A DNA stretch of 64,000 nt from Heliocidaris erythrogramma (taxonomy: Eukaryota; Echinodermata; Echinoidea; Camarodonta; Echinometridae). A program made the translations under genes and the position numbers. Positions 11,085 to 19,740 of the stretch are shown piece by piece. The notes under the pieces are model-generated. The model was not told the DNA's origin, made no database searches, and saw only the letters and a program-made list of their open reading frames with translations. Position 1 is the first letter of the stretch. Each line of letters starts with the position of its first letter. The stretch spans positions 17,054,615 to 17,118,614 of the forward strand of contig CM046868.1 in the NCBI GenBank assembly GCA_025617745.1, given 5' to 3'.

Positions 11085-12275
11085 TGTCGAGGAGTGTGTG
11101 TCTGTAACGACCTGGTCGCAGACTGTATGTTAAACAGCCTGAAAGTGTCTTTCCGTAGCGATCTTGTCGCAGACTGTATGTTAAACAGCCTGAAAGTGTC
11201 TTTCTGTAGCGACTTTGTCGCAGACTGTATATTAAACAGCTTGAAACGTGTCTGTCTTAGGCGACCTTGTCGCAGACTGTATGTTAATTAGGTATCAGTG
11301 AGCTTATATGGCAGCCTTAAAAGTATCTGTCTGTGGCAACCTTGTCGCAACCTTGTCGCAACCTTGTCGCAGACTGTATGTAAATTAGGTATAACATGAG
11401 CCTTGTATGGCAGCCTGAAAGTGTCTTTCCGTAGCGATCTTGTCGCAGACTGTATGTTAAACAGCCTGAAAGTGTCTTTCTGTAGCGACTTTGTCGCAGA
11501 CTGTATATTAAACAGCTTGAAACGTGTCTGTCTTAGGCGACCTTGTCGCAGACTGTATGTTAATTAGGTATCAGTGAGCTTATATGGCAGCCTTAAAAGT
11601 ATCTGTCTGTGGCAACCTTGTCGCAGACTGTATGTAAATTAGGTATAACATGAGCCTTGTATGGCAGCCTGTGTCAGTCTGTGGCGACTTTGTCGCAGAC
11701 TTTGTTATAATTAGGCCAAAAAAAAAATTGTTGTATTGGCGTAACCCGCCCGACCCTAAAAATGTCGCCGACCCTAGGTTTTTTTTGGTTTTTTTGACTA
11801 GCGATATCGCGTATCGTGCTGCCTTTGCGATCGCGATCGTGATCGAAAACCCGGAAGTGCTGCGGACAGAACTAGCTGCGTGTATTATGTATTATACTGT
11901 CGTTAAAAAAAAAAAAATCCCGACCGACCGACCCTATTTTTCAGAGATCCGTTACGCCAATACAACAATTTTTTTTTTTTGGCCTTAGGTACCAGCGAGC
12001 TTGTGGCAGACTTGCAGCAGACTTTTGTGGCAGCCTTGCCGCAGACTGTACCTGTGGAGAAGCTGGTATGCAAGAAGTCTGCAGCAAAGTTTCTTTCTGT
12101 GGTTGCCTTCCCGCAGCCTCACTCTTCTCAAGTATTCTGTCGCAGATCTGCCGCAGACTGATCCTGCTGCTTACTAGTATGCCGCAAGTCTGCAGCAAAT
12201 TCTGGTTCTGCCGCATACTCCTGCTTACTCTTGCCGCAGACTAAAACGTCTGCCGCAGATCAGCCGCAGACTTTA
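11085..12275 (+). repeat. GTCGCAGACTGTATGTTA higher-order tandem repeat
   Basis: Monomers of about 50-60 bp share CGACCTTGTCGCAGACTGTA with AAACAGCCTGAAAGTGTCT or AATTAGGTATCAG tails. A block of about 275 bp is repeated, with starts near 11155 and 11430, giving a two-level structure. From 11988 the units change to shorter TTGCCGCAGACT words. A 271-bp MITE interrupts at 11714-11984. The reading frame across 11094-11291 is a by-product of the repeat. Confidence 0.85.
11714..11984. mobile_element. Harbinger-like MITE with TTA target duplication
   Basis: The element starts GGCC(A)n TTGTTGTATTGGCGTAAC and ends with the complementary GTTACGCCAATACAACAA(T)nGGCC, giving an inverted repeat of about 31 bp. 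TTA lies at 11711-11713 and 11985-11987, and the host repeat (AATTAGGTAYCAG) is rejoined exactly when one TTA and the element are removed. A 3-bp TTA duplication with G-rich ends is the PIF/Harbinger signature. Its 271 bp hold no transposase, so it is non-autonomous. Confidence 0.88.
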
Positions 12276-12961
12276 AATTTTCTTATGGGGGGGGGGGGGG
12301 AATTCATTTATGACATCAGTTTTGATTTTTAAGTAATGCAATTGTCATAAATAGTATAATTGGCATAATGAGCTACTTAGCATATGTGCAATATATGGAC
12401 TTCTTCGTCATTATTTATCCAGGAAGCCTGAAAACAAAAATAATACAACTTTTCTAGGGTTTTCTATGACGAGGAATTCATTTATGACACCAGTTTTTAT
12501 TTTTAAGTAATGCAATTGTCATAAATAGCATAATTAGCATAATTAGCTAATTAGCATATGTGCAATATATGGACTTCTTTGCCATTGTTTATCCAGAAAA
12601 CCTGAAAACGTAAATAATTCAAAATTTTCTAGGGTTTCTATGACGAGGAATTCATTTATGACGCCATTTTTTATTTTTAAGTAATGCAATTGTCGTAAAT
12701 GGCATTATTAGCATATGTGCAATATGTAAACTTCTTTGTCATTATCTAGAAAGCCTAAAAATGGTGCAATGCAACATTTTAAAACAGTTTTTAAAGACAA
12801 CAAATTAGTTTATGAGAAGATGTTCCATGTAAATGTAGTATAATTAGCCTAATTATCAAAGAGGTTTTAATAAATGAATTTTCATATTTGCATTTATTGA
12901 TATAGTTAATCCAGAAAATTTTGGGATGACAGATTTAATGTGTTTACATTTTTATAATGAC
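12276..12961 (+). repeat. Left arm of a large inverted repeat (AT-rich units)
   Basis: About three tandem units of 170-190 bp share GAGGAATTCATTTATGACRC, AAGTAATGCAATTGTCATAA, TTAGCATATGTGCAATAT and CCAGAAARCCTGAAAA. The reverse complement of this block appears at 14230-14441, 16661-16737 and 19373-19740, now split by other insertions. No gene. A run of G lies at about 12286-12300. Confidence 0.8.
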
Positions 12962-13246
12962 CAATATTTACCTCAGAGGGCAACCATGTTCAATGTGGCA
13001 AAGGATTCTAACTTTGTAAATTCATTCCCTACGCATATGAGTAGAAACACTATACCTTAGACTGCCATGTACTATGCCCAGACAATACATGTATACAACA
13101 AATTCTCTTAATTCTGTCCCAGACACCTATAAACTCAAAGAAGAAAAAGAACGAAAGAACAAAATTCTAAATATACTTTACCATCATTACCATCTTTCAG
13201 TCGACCCAAACATTTTCTTTATATAATAACTTACGGGCGGGCGGGT

Positions 13247-13958
13247 TGCTTCGGAGAGACAGGACGAGATTTCAACACAAGACTTAAGGAACACAAGGCC
13301 TGCCACCGACTTAGCGACTGGGACAAATCTGCAATAGTCAAACACGCACAACAAGAAGATCACCACATCGACTGGGCACACAGCACTCTAAATCACCAAC
13401 ATCAAGCACTGGCACACCAGACGAGTGAGGGAAGCCATCGAGATTCAACGCCACGACACAGTACCACAGGACACAGGACTTCATCTCAATCACATCTGGC
13501 ACCCAATCCTTCATAGGGGCACCAACCAACACCAAACCCAATCCACACAACCAGCACCACTGACAACTCAATCCACTGAATCGCCACCCACCAAACCCAC
13601 TGACTCACAGCTCACTCAACCCGCCGACCAGCCGACCATCCAGCACGCCGACCCGCCGACTACCAACGCCATCCCACCCAATCCTCAGGCCGACGCACCC
13701 CCGACACCACAGCCCGCCGTCCCACCTACACAAACCCGGTACAATCTCCGCCCTCGACCAGCTAACACACAAAGGACTTCACGCCGCCAGCCCCCCGCTA
13801 CCAATCCATCCGACGTCCGCACTCACGTCCACTCAACTCTCGAACATAATAGCGCCACCACCGACAGCAACCCGCCCGCACCTCCGGCCGCCGATTCCTC
13901 CGACGTCCGCACACACTCCATAAAACCCCGCCGCTCGTCTAGCACACCTCACTCCTGA
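13247..13958 (+). pseudogene. Penelope-like GIY-YIG endonuclease, C-terminal fragment
   Basis: From 13247 the frame reads CFGETGRDFNTRLKEHK, then KSAIVKHAQQEDHHIDW, the conserved core of Penelope-type GIY-YIG domains (family form YIGETGR..NTRLKEH, H..IDW). A frameshift near 13410 moves to the frame VREAIEIQRH...LNHIWHPIL, the usual end of the domain. This is followed by about 140 residues rich in Pro, Thr and Gln with TRYNLRPRP. The domain nicks target DNA for priming. The first YIG is degraded to CFG and the RT is absent, so the copy is dead. Its C-rich composition contrasts with its AT-rich neighbours. Confidence 0.8.
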
Positions 13959-13988
13959 TGACGGACAGTCAACCTGTCCGAAACGTCG
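13955..13988 (+). ncRNA. Hammerhead-like ribozyme motif of Penelope type
   Basis: CTGATGA (13955-13961) is followed by GGACAG, loop TCAAC, CTGTCC (a 6-bp stem II, 7 bp if C-G is counted) and GAAACGTC, with AC and GT able to form the very short stem III of Penelope hammerheads before the cleavage-site C. One extra C lies between the CTGATGA core and the GAA-adjacent stem, so the fit is near-canonical and activity is not assured. Confidence 0.6.
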
Positions 13989-14229
13989 AGTAACCTCCTA
14001 CTCAAGCCTCATCTACTCAAACCTTCGCTACTCAATCCATCGCTGCTCATCCATCGATCATCAACCAGTCTTCTCATCTCATCTCATCTGGTCTACAGTC
14101 CTTTTCAGGACTTCACCCATTGTCACGAAAGATTATTTCTTCTTTTCTCTCTTGTCATCCTTTCTCGTCTATCCATTTCTAATTTCCTTTTCCCTTTCCT
14201 CCTACCAACACACATATTCGTGTCAACAT

Positions 14230-14441
14230 GGTCATAATAAAAATGTATACACATTAAATCTGTCATCCCAGAATTTTCTGGATTAACTACAGTATATCAA
14301 TAAATGCAAATATGCGATTTAATTATTATGTTAATTGGGCTACTTATACTACATCTGCATGGAATGTCTTTTCAACTTATTTGTTGTCTTTAAAAGGTGT
14401 TTTCAGGCTTTCTAGATAAACAATGACAAATAAGTCTACAT
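14230..14441 (-). repeat. Right arm of the large inverted repeat, segment 1
   Basis: This is the reverse complement of about 12770-12961: it contains ATTAAATCTGTCATCCC, CCAGAATTTTCTGGATTAAC and AGGCTTTCTAGATAA. It is cut at about 14441 by LINE-B. Confidence 0.75.
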
Positions 14442-14491
14442 GTTGCTCCTATATAGCGCATTTGATACCATAGATCAGTCTTGCTTTTTTA

Positions 14492-15290
14492 TTGGAAACG
14501 CTAAAGGTCTGCTTTGACATTGATGATGCTCTCAGATGGAGTGAGTCATATTTGGCAGATAGACATCAAAAGATCAAGATTGATGATGCTGTCTCTGATT
14601 CTTTTCTAGAGCCCTTCGGGGTCCCACAAGGTTCTCGGTTGGGCCCTCTGTTATGTACTCTGTACACAGGTAATCTCTTTACTAAGGTCCACAATTAGTT
14701 CATGGAATATAATGCCACTGCTACGCCGATGACAGACAGATCATTTAGACCCTATGTATATGCTTAAGAGCAAAGCGTCTCGCTCATAGAAGCATGTGTC
14801 AGTTTTATTACGTGAATGGATGCTGCAAAACAAACTCATGCTAAATTACAGTAAAACTGAATTGTTGCTCGTTGGCACATCTAAACGGGTATCCAAACTT
14901 GATTTCGATTGGATATTTGTTGGAAGTTCTGTCATAAAACCATCCATGAATGCTAGAAATCTGGTAGTGCATTTTGACAGTCATTTGAATATGGAAGCAC
15001 ACATTACCAATGTATGTATATCATCATATTGCATTTTATATAATATCAGACATATTAGAAAATATATTGATCAGGGTAGCATGAAAACAACTGCTCATGC
15101 ATGCATCACTAGTAAGTTAGATCATTGTAATGGGTTATTGTATGGACTCCCTGACTCTCAAATAGGACGACTGCAGCAGGTCCAAAACCTTTGGGCAAGA
15201 CCAATTTGTGGATACTCCAAAATTCTCAAGGATCACCCCTGCTTTGAGAGATCTGCACTGGCTACCAGTGCGACAAAGAATATCTTTTAA
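14492..15290 (+). pseudogene. LINE-B reverse transcriptase fragment
   Basis: Visible RT blocks are SESYLADRHQKIKI, GVPQGSRLGPLL(C/F)TLYT, then after a break NKLMLNYSKTELLLVGT, VVHFDSHLNMEAHI, ITSKLDHCNGLLYGLPD and LQQVQNLWAR, the standard order of the RT palm end, thumb and C-terminal region of CR1/L2-like LINEs. The catalytic ADD box at about 14715-14740 is not readable in frame. Stops near 14698 and frame changes make it non-functional. Confidence 0.8.
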
Positions 15291-15601
15291 AGTCATGTTG
15301 TCTATAAAGCTCTACTTGGTCAAGCCCCTAAATATTTTGTAGATCTGTTACAACTCAAAGCTTGCAAACATACCCTCACCCTGCACAGTTCTCGAGATAC
15401 TTTAATACTGCCAACCCCATCATATAAAACAAAAATAAGCATTTGTCTGCACAGCCCCCAAATTGTGAAACAACTTACCATTAGAAATCAGGAAATCCCC
15501 AACTGTAAATACTTTCAGATAAAAATTAAACACATATCTTTTCATTTAATTACTCCTCTTAGTTATCAGTACATCAGGGGCTCTTGCAGCACGGTAGAAT
15601 A

Positions 15602-16615
15602 TACTGGGCGTTAAAAAAAGGAAAACCAACTTTGAAAATTATACAAGTGCATGGACTAAATATTTACCGGAGTTTAATTTCATATCATATGAAAGAGTAA
15701 TTAATTTGCTTTCCAATGGTAACTTGTTTAGGTTTCCACAGTCAAGCATCAGTGAACACCATTGTCTTCAAAATTCTGTGCAAAATTCCAGTTGGTTCAC
15801 TTTCTTGTAAAACGCAATAGGCATGGTTTGGGTTGAATGGCTTTGTCAACTAGCTTGGTAGCTCTTTATCTGTTTATGGCCATCCGTTAGTAAGCAAATC
15901 TCATAATGATTAATTTTACGCCAAAGGGTCTTATGAACTTCGCAAAGCACGGAACGGGTTGTTAGTCATAACCTTATGATCAAGAGGAAGCGAGATCTTC
16001 CGAAAACACAGAAAACGTCTTCGTTTGTCTTGAGTGCTGCAGGAGTCTCCGTCAATTTTCAACTAAAGTTGAATTTTTTAAAAATCAGCAAAGTGAAATC
16101 TTCAACCACACGCATGAGTTTTTGATTTTCCTTATTTATACTCTTTGTTTTTGATTTGCAATTCTTAGTGATATTGCAATCTTTTTGGTTCGCACTGCTT
16201 TTTTGGCATGCACCCTTGTTAAAATTCACCGAGACTGTCTTCTTTGCAAAATGATTTCTATCTGAAAAGGGTTTTATAAAGCAAAAGTCCTGAATCACGG
16301 GTGAAGAACATCTCATTTACACAAATTTGAAAAAGAAAAATATGCCCAATGGGGATTGGAGCAACCAGGCCATTTCACAAAAGGCATCTCCTTAACATCA
16401 TGCCTATTGTGTTTTACAAGAAAGTGAACCAACTAGATTTTTGCACAAAATGTTGAAGACAATGGTGTTTAATGACCCTGGAAACCTCAACAACTTACCA
16501 TTGGAAATATGAACTACTCTTTCATATGGTATGGATTTCATTGTTGGTAAACATATAGTTCATTTACAGGAATTTTGCAAAGTTGAGTTTCCTTTTTTTT
16601 TTTAAACGCCCAGTA
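15602..16615. mobile_element. TA-flanked Tc1/mariner-type non-autonomous element, 1014 bp
   Basis: The ends are TACTGGGCGTT and, inverted, CGCCCAGTA, with TA on both sides (15600-15601 and 16616-16617). Long, imperfect inverted arms (15602-15825 and 16399-16615) share TTTTGCACA, CCATTGTCTTC, GGTTCACTTTCTTGTAAAAC and GCAATAGGCATG. The middle 570 bp has only short reading frames without transposase motifs. The TA duplication points to the Tc1/mariner superfamily; it sits in the LINE-B 3' UTR. Confidence 0.75.
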
Positions 16616-16660
16616 TATACATAATTTCTGTACTTTATGATTTATTATTATCATATTATT

Positions 16661-16737
16661 ATTGTTGCATATATGTTAATTATGCTAATTACCTCAATTA
16701 CATTACTTCGAAATGAAAAAAAAATGGTGTTATAAAT
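16661..16737 (-). repeat. Right arm of the large inverted repeat, segment 2
   Basis: It carries GCATATATGTTAATTATG, CAATTACATTACTT and TGGTGTTATAAATG, the reverse complement of the left-arm units. It is cut at 16738 by DIRS copy 1. Confidence 0.7.
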
Positions 16738-17499
16738 GGAATGAGCTTCCTTAATGGAAGCTCATTCCAGGACTGGCCTGAGGCTGACTGCCTACTTGGG
16801 TACGCTCCTTTCCTTTCGCGCTAGGAGCCAGGAACTCGAGATGTCCGACTCGGACATCCTGTTTCTAGACGAAGCCCTCTTGTCCTTGACAAGCTCGTTG
16901 TGGTCAGAACTGTCTGTTTGACAGCAATAGCCACTAATGCTAGGAGGAAACTTGCTCTTTCCTCTCTGGGCATTGCGGATGCGGACATACCTGCCCTCCT
17001 GGCCAGTGTCCCGCACTCCGGCCAACACCTCTTTGGAGGTAAGGTGTCTGATGTGATTCAACTCAGGTTGATTCACGCAAGCAGGCGACGGAACTTCTGA
17101 AACGCCTCAAGTCCTCGCCTCCTAAGCCCAGGCCCAGGCTATTTTTCCGCCTCCTAGGCGCGGTGGCACTTCCAGCTATCAAGCCTCTCGTGCACCGCAA
17201 GTTCAGCCTAGTGCCCCCACGCACACAGGGGGCCAGGGCGGAGCCTTCTCCTCGAGGTAGGAGAAGGCCTCGAAGTCGCGGTCGGGGCCGTGGTTCGGCC
17301 CGCGATTCGCGGCGACTTTGAGGGTGCGCCCCGAGCGTTGAAGGAGAGGGTTGGTGGCCGTCTTCAGTACATTCTTCCCGCTTGGGAAGAAATTACAGAC
17401 GACTTCTCGTGCTCTCCATCGTGCGAGGAGGCTTCTGCATAAGGCTCGCAGAGCCCCTCCCACACGGAGCCATCCGCCGCAACCCGCCTTCAATATCGC

Positions 17500-18340
17500 C
17501 CCCTTTTTCTAGAGCACATCTCCACCGAGATTCAAGAGCTGCTGGAAAAGGGCGCGATCGAAAGGGTAAGAGACCACCCCATCTGTGTCTCTCCCCTATC
17601 TTTATAATTCCCAAACGCTCGGGGAAGCTCAGAATGATCTTGAATATGAAGGTCATAAATACCTTCACACCAAGAGAGCGTTTCCGCATGGAAACTTTGA
17701 TTCGATTGACTCGATTCTTCCGGCGATCAGACCGTCAGATGTGGCCATTTCGGTAGACTTGAAAGATGCTTACTTTCACATACCGATACACCCTTCTTCA
17801 AGGGGCCTTCTAGTTTTCTCCTTTCAAGGCGAAACCTTCCGGTTCAAGGCCTTAACTTTCGGCCTGAAACCGGCTCCTCAAGTTTTTACTCGAGTAGTCT
17901 CTGCCCTAGCCGCTTTCCTCAGGTATCGCGGTCTGAGACTTTCCACTTTTCTGGACGACTGGCTCCTGGTGGCGAGCTCTGTGTCCGTCCTTCAGTCACA
18001 CATGGACCTACTTCTCCGTACTACGCAAGAAGTAGGATTCATGGTCAACTGGGACAAGTCGGAGTTGACTCCTACCCGCAGACCCAATTACCTGGGTGCG
18101 GAAATAGACATCGTGAACCAACTTGCCCGCCCCAGTCGGGAGAGAGTTCAGGCAATTGTCTTACTGGCTCGATCTCTTCGTCTCTTACGTCGAGTTCGGG
18201 CAGGTGGATGGCTCCAGTTCATGGGCCGCTTATCGAGCGTTGTAGATGTCCTCAAAGACTGTCGGCTTCATATGAGGCCTTTTCCAACTTCATCTCCTGA
18301 AGTTTTTCAAGCCCAGTGTAGACTCGCTCAAGGTGTGGAT
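17500..18340 (+). pseudogene. DIRS copy 1 reverse transcriptase
   Basis: Frames covering 17500-18349 carry LLEKGAIERV, LSPIFIIPKRSGKLRMI(L)N, SVDLKDAYFHIPIHP, TFGLKPAPQVFTRVV, the catalytic STFLDDWLL box and NWDKSELTPTRRPNYLG, typical of DIRS/Ty3-like RT. Frameshifts occur near 17580 and in the RFRMET segment, where an extra LIRLTRFF frame appears. The RT is cut after about residue 245, before RNase H. Confidence 0.85.
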
Positions 18341-18985
18341 TCCCTTTGAGCCGTTGTGCAAAGCGTCTTTACACCATTTCTCGATTAAGACCGCCTTTCT
18401 CGTCGCTATTGCTTCTGGGCAGAGGAGAAGCACTATTCAGGCTCTCTCTACGGCACCCGGGCATATCAGATGGGAAAGGCAAGGTGTACGTCTTGTTCCT
18501 CGACCTTCGTTTATTGCCAAGAATCAGACGGATTCTTCTGGCTCAATCGAAGTGTTCTCGAGTCCTCTGTCAGAATTCTCTTATGTCAAGAAGGATAATT
18601 CTTGGTGCCCTGTTAGGGCTCTCAAATGGTACTTGGATAGGACTAAGGTTTTTCGTAAGGATGATCAGCTCTTTCTCATTTCCCGTCACCCTTATTCCCC
18701 AGCATCACGGGAGACTATCTCCCGTTGGATTGTCGAGGCTATCCAAGCTGCGGGTTCGGAGGCTCTCCTGTCTGAGAATCCTCCAAGAGCGCATGATACT
18801 AGGAGTGTTTCTACCTCCTGGGCGCTTTTTCAGGGTCTTCCTTTGGAAGACATTTGAGGGCCGCCTTGTGGCGTTCCCCTACTTCCTTCACATCCTTCTA
18901 TCTTAAGGATGTTCCTTTGGGTGAGGTTAGATTTGCAACTTCTGGGTTGAGAGCTGCTTCGTCGTCTCTGTCTGCCCCGCGTTAG
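18333..18985 (+). pseudogene. DIRS copy 1 tyrosine recombinase
   Basis: The frame from about 18345 holds TAFLVAIASGQRRSTIQAL (first catalytic Arg), SWCPVRALKWYLDRT and RAHDTRSVSTSWALF (the His-x-x-Arg box). A 1-nt deletion after LPLEDI (near 18855) gives TGA; in the next frame the domain continues with FYLKDVP, whose Tyr is the expected nucleophile, and ends at 18985. DIRS recombinases insert circular DNA without target duplication. Here the N-terminal third is lost. Confidence 0.8.
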
Positions 18986-19372
18986 TTACTCCCGTCCTGG
19001 GACATGCCACCCGGGTTTTTATCCGTGCTATTCTAGCAAATAGGTAGATACATTGATTTATTGCTGTAAATCAAGAAAATTATAACTAATTTTTTTATTT
19101 ACTAGATAAATCTATGTATCTACCTATGTCCCTCCCTCCAGCCCCTCTCCTTGTCTGACATCATGTCCTAGATCTGTCTCTGACTGCTCGGAAGAGGAAG
19201 AGTATGGCGGTGGCGCGATTGGATTGTTGGACGGGGAGTACGCGCGCGCGGGCAGGGACTGCGCGTTTTAGACTTAGTTTTTCTCGAATGACGGCATAGT
19301 TTGGGAAACTAGCAAATAGGTAGATACATAGATTTAGTAAATAACAAAATTAGTTATAATTTTCTTGATTAG

Positions 19373-19740
19373 CTCATTATGCTTATTATGCTAATTACGT
19401 CAATTGCGTTACTTGAAATTAAAAACTGGTGTCATAAATGAATTCCTCGTCACAGAAAACCTACAAAAATTGTATTTTTTATGTTTTCAGGATTTCTGGA
19501 TAAACAATGACAAAGAATTCCATATATTGCACATATGCTAATGAGCTCATTATGCTAATTATGCTATTTATGTCAATTGCATTACTTAAAAATAAAAATT
19601 GATGTCATAAATGAATTCCTCGTTATAAAAACCCCTAGAAAAGTTGTATTATTCATGTTTTCAGCCTTTCTGGATTAAGATTGGCAACATATTACTTATT
19701 GCACATATGCTAATTAGGCTAATTGAAAATATTGCTCAAG
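19373..19740 (-). repeat. Right arm of the large inverted repeat, segment 3
   Basis: Two reverse-complement units with GCATATGTGCAATAT in inverse, TGTCATAAATGAATTCCTCG and TTATGCTAATTATGC, completing the match to 12276-12760. Confidence 0.75.

Larger units (their letters stand above)
12962..14229 (+). mobile_element. Penelope-like element 3' portion (in inverted-repeat loop)
   Basis: The segment contains the C-terminal GIY-YIG endonuclease region of a Penelope-like protein, a Pro/Thr-rich tail and a hammerhead-like motif just after the coding part, the order seen in Penelope elements whose terminal repeats carry hammerheads. The RT is missing, so this is a 5'-truncated copy. The borders are set where the flanking inverted repeat stops matching (GACC at left, GGTC at right). 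Confidence 0.75.
14442..16660 (+). mobile_element. LINE-B, 5'-truncated CR1-group fragment
   Basis: The fragment starts inside the RT (an AFDTIDQS-like segment at about 14458) and runs through the RT C-terminus to a 3' UTR and a TTATTATTATCATATTATT-like tail near 16640-16658, after which the interrupted inverted-repeat arm resumes. Its 3' UTR is split by the TA-flanked element at 15602-16615. Confidence 0.7.
16738..19372 (+). mobile_element. DIRS-type retrotransposon, copy 1 (5'-truncated, internally deleted)
   Basis: It starts with a hairpin, GGAATGAGCTTCC (16738-16750) facing GGAAGCTCATTCC (16756-16768), in gag-like sequence equal to about 44286 of copy 2, then RT and tyrosine recombinase (YR). 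The internal complementary region is at about 19035-19130, with AGGTAGATACAT on one side and ATGTATCTACCT on the other, and the right inverted terminal repeat at about 19180-19372. RNase H and the YR N-terminus are missing: RT sequence joins YR sequence at about 18340. Confidence 0.85.

Noticed and set aside
13425..13958. Host proline-rich gene
   Set aside because: Its start continues the Penelope endonuclease (VREAIEI, HIWHPIL) after a frameshift, so it is part of that element.
17203..17689. Arg-rich minus-strand frames in the DIRS copies (also 44689-45275)
   Set aside because: Antisense shadows of GC-rich gag/RT coding sequence, present in both copies.
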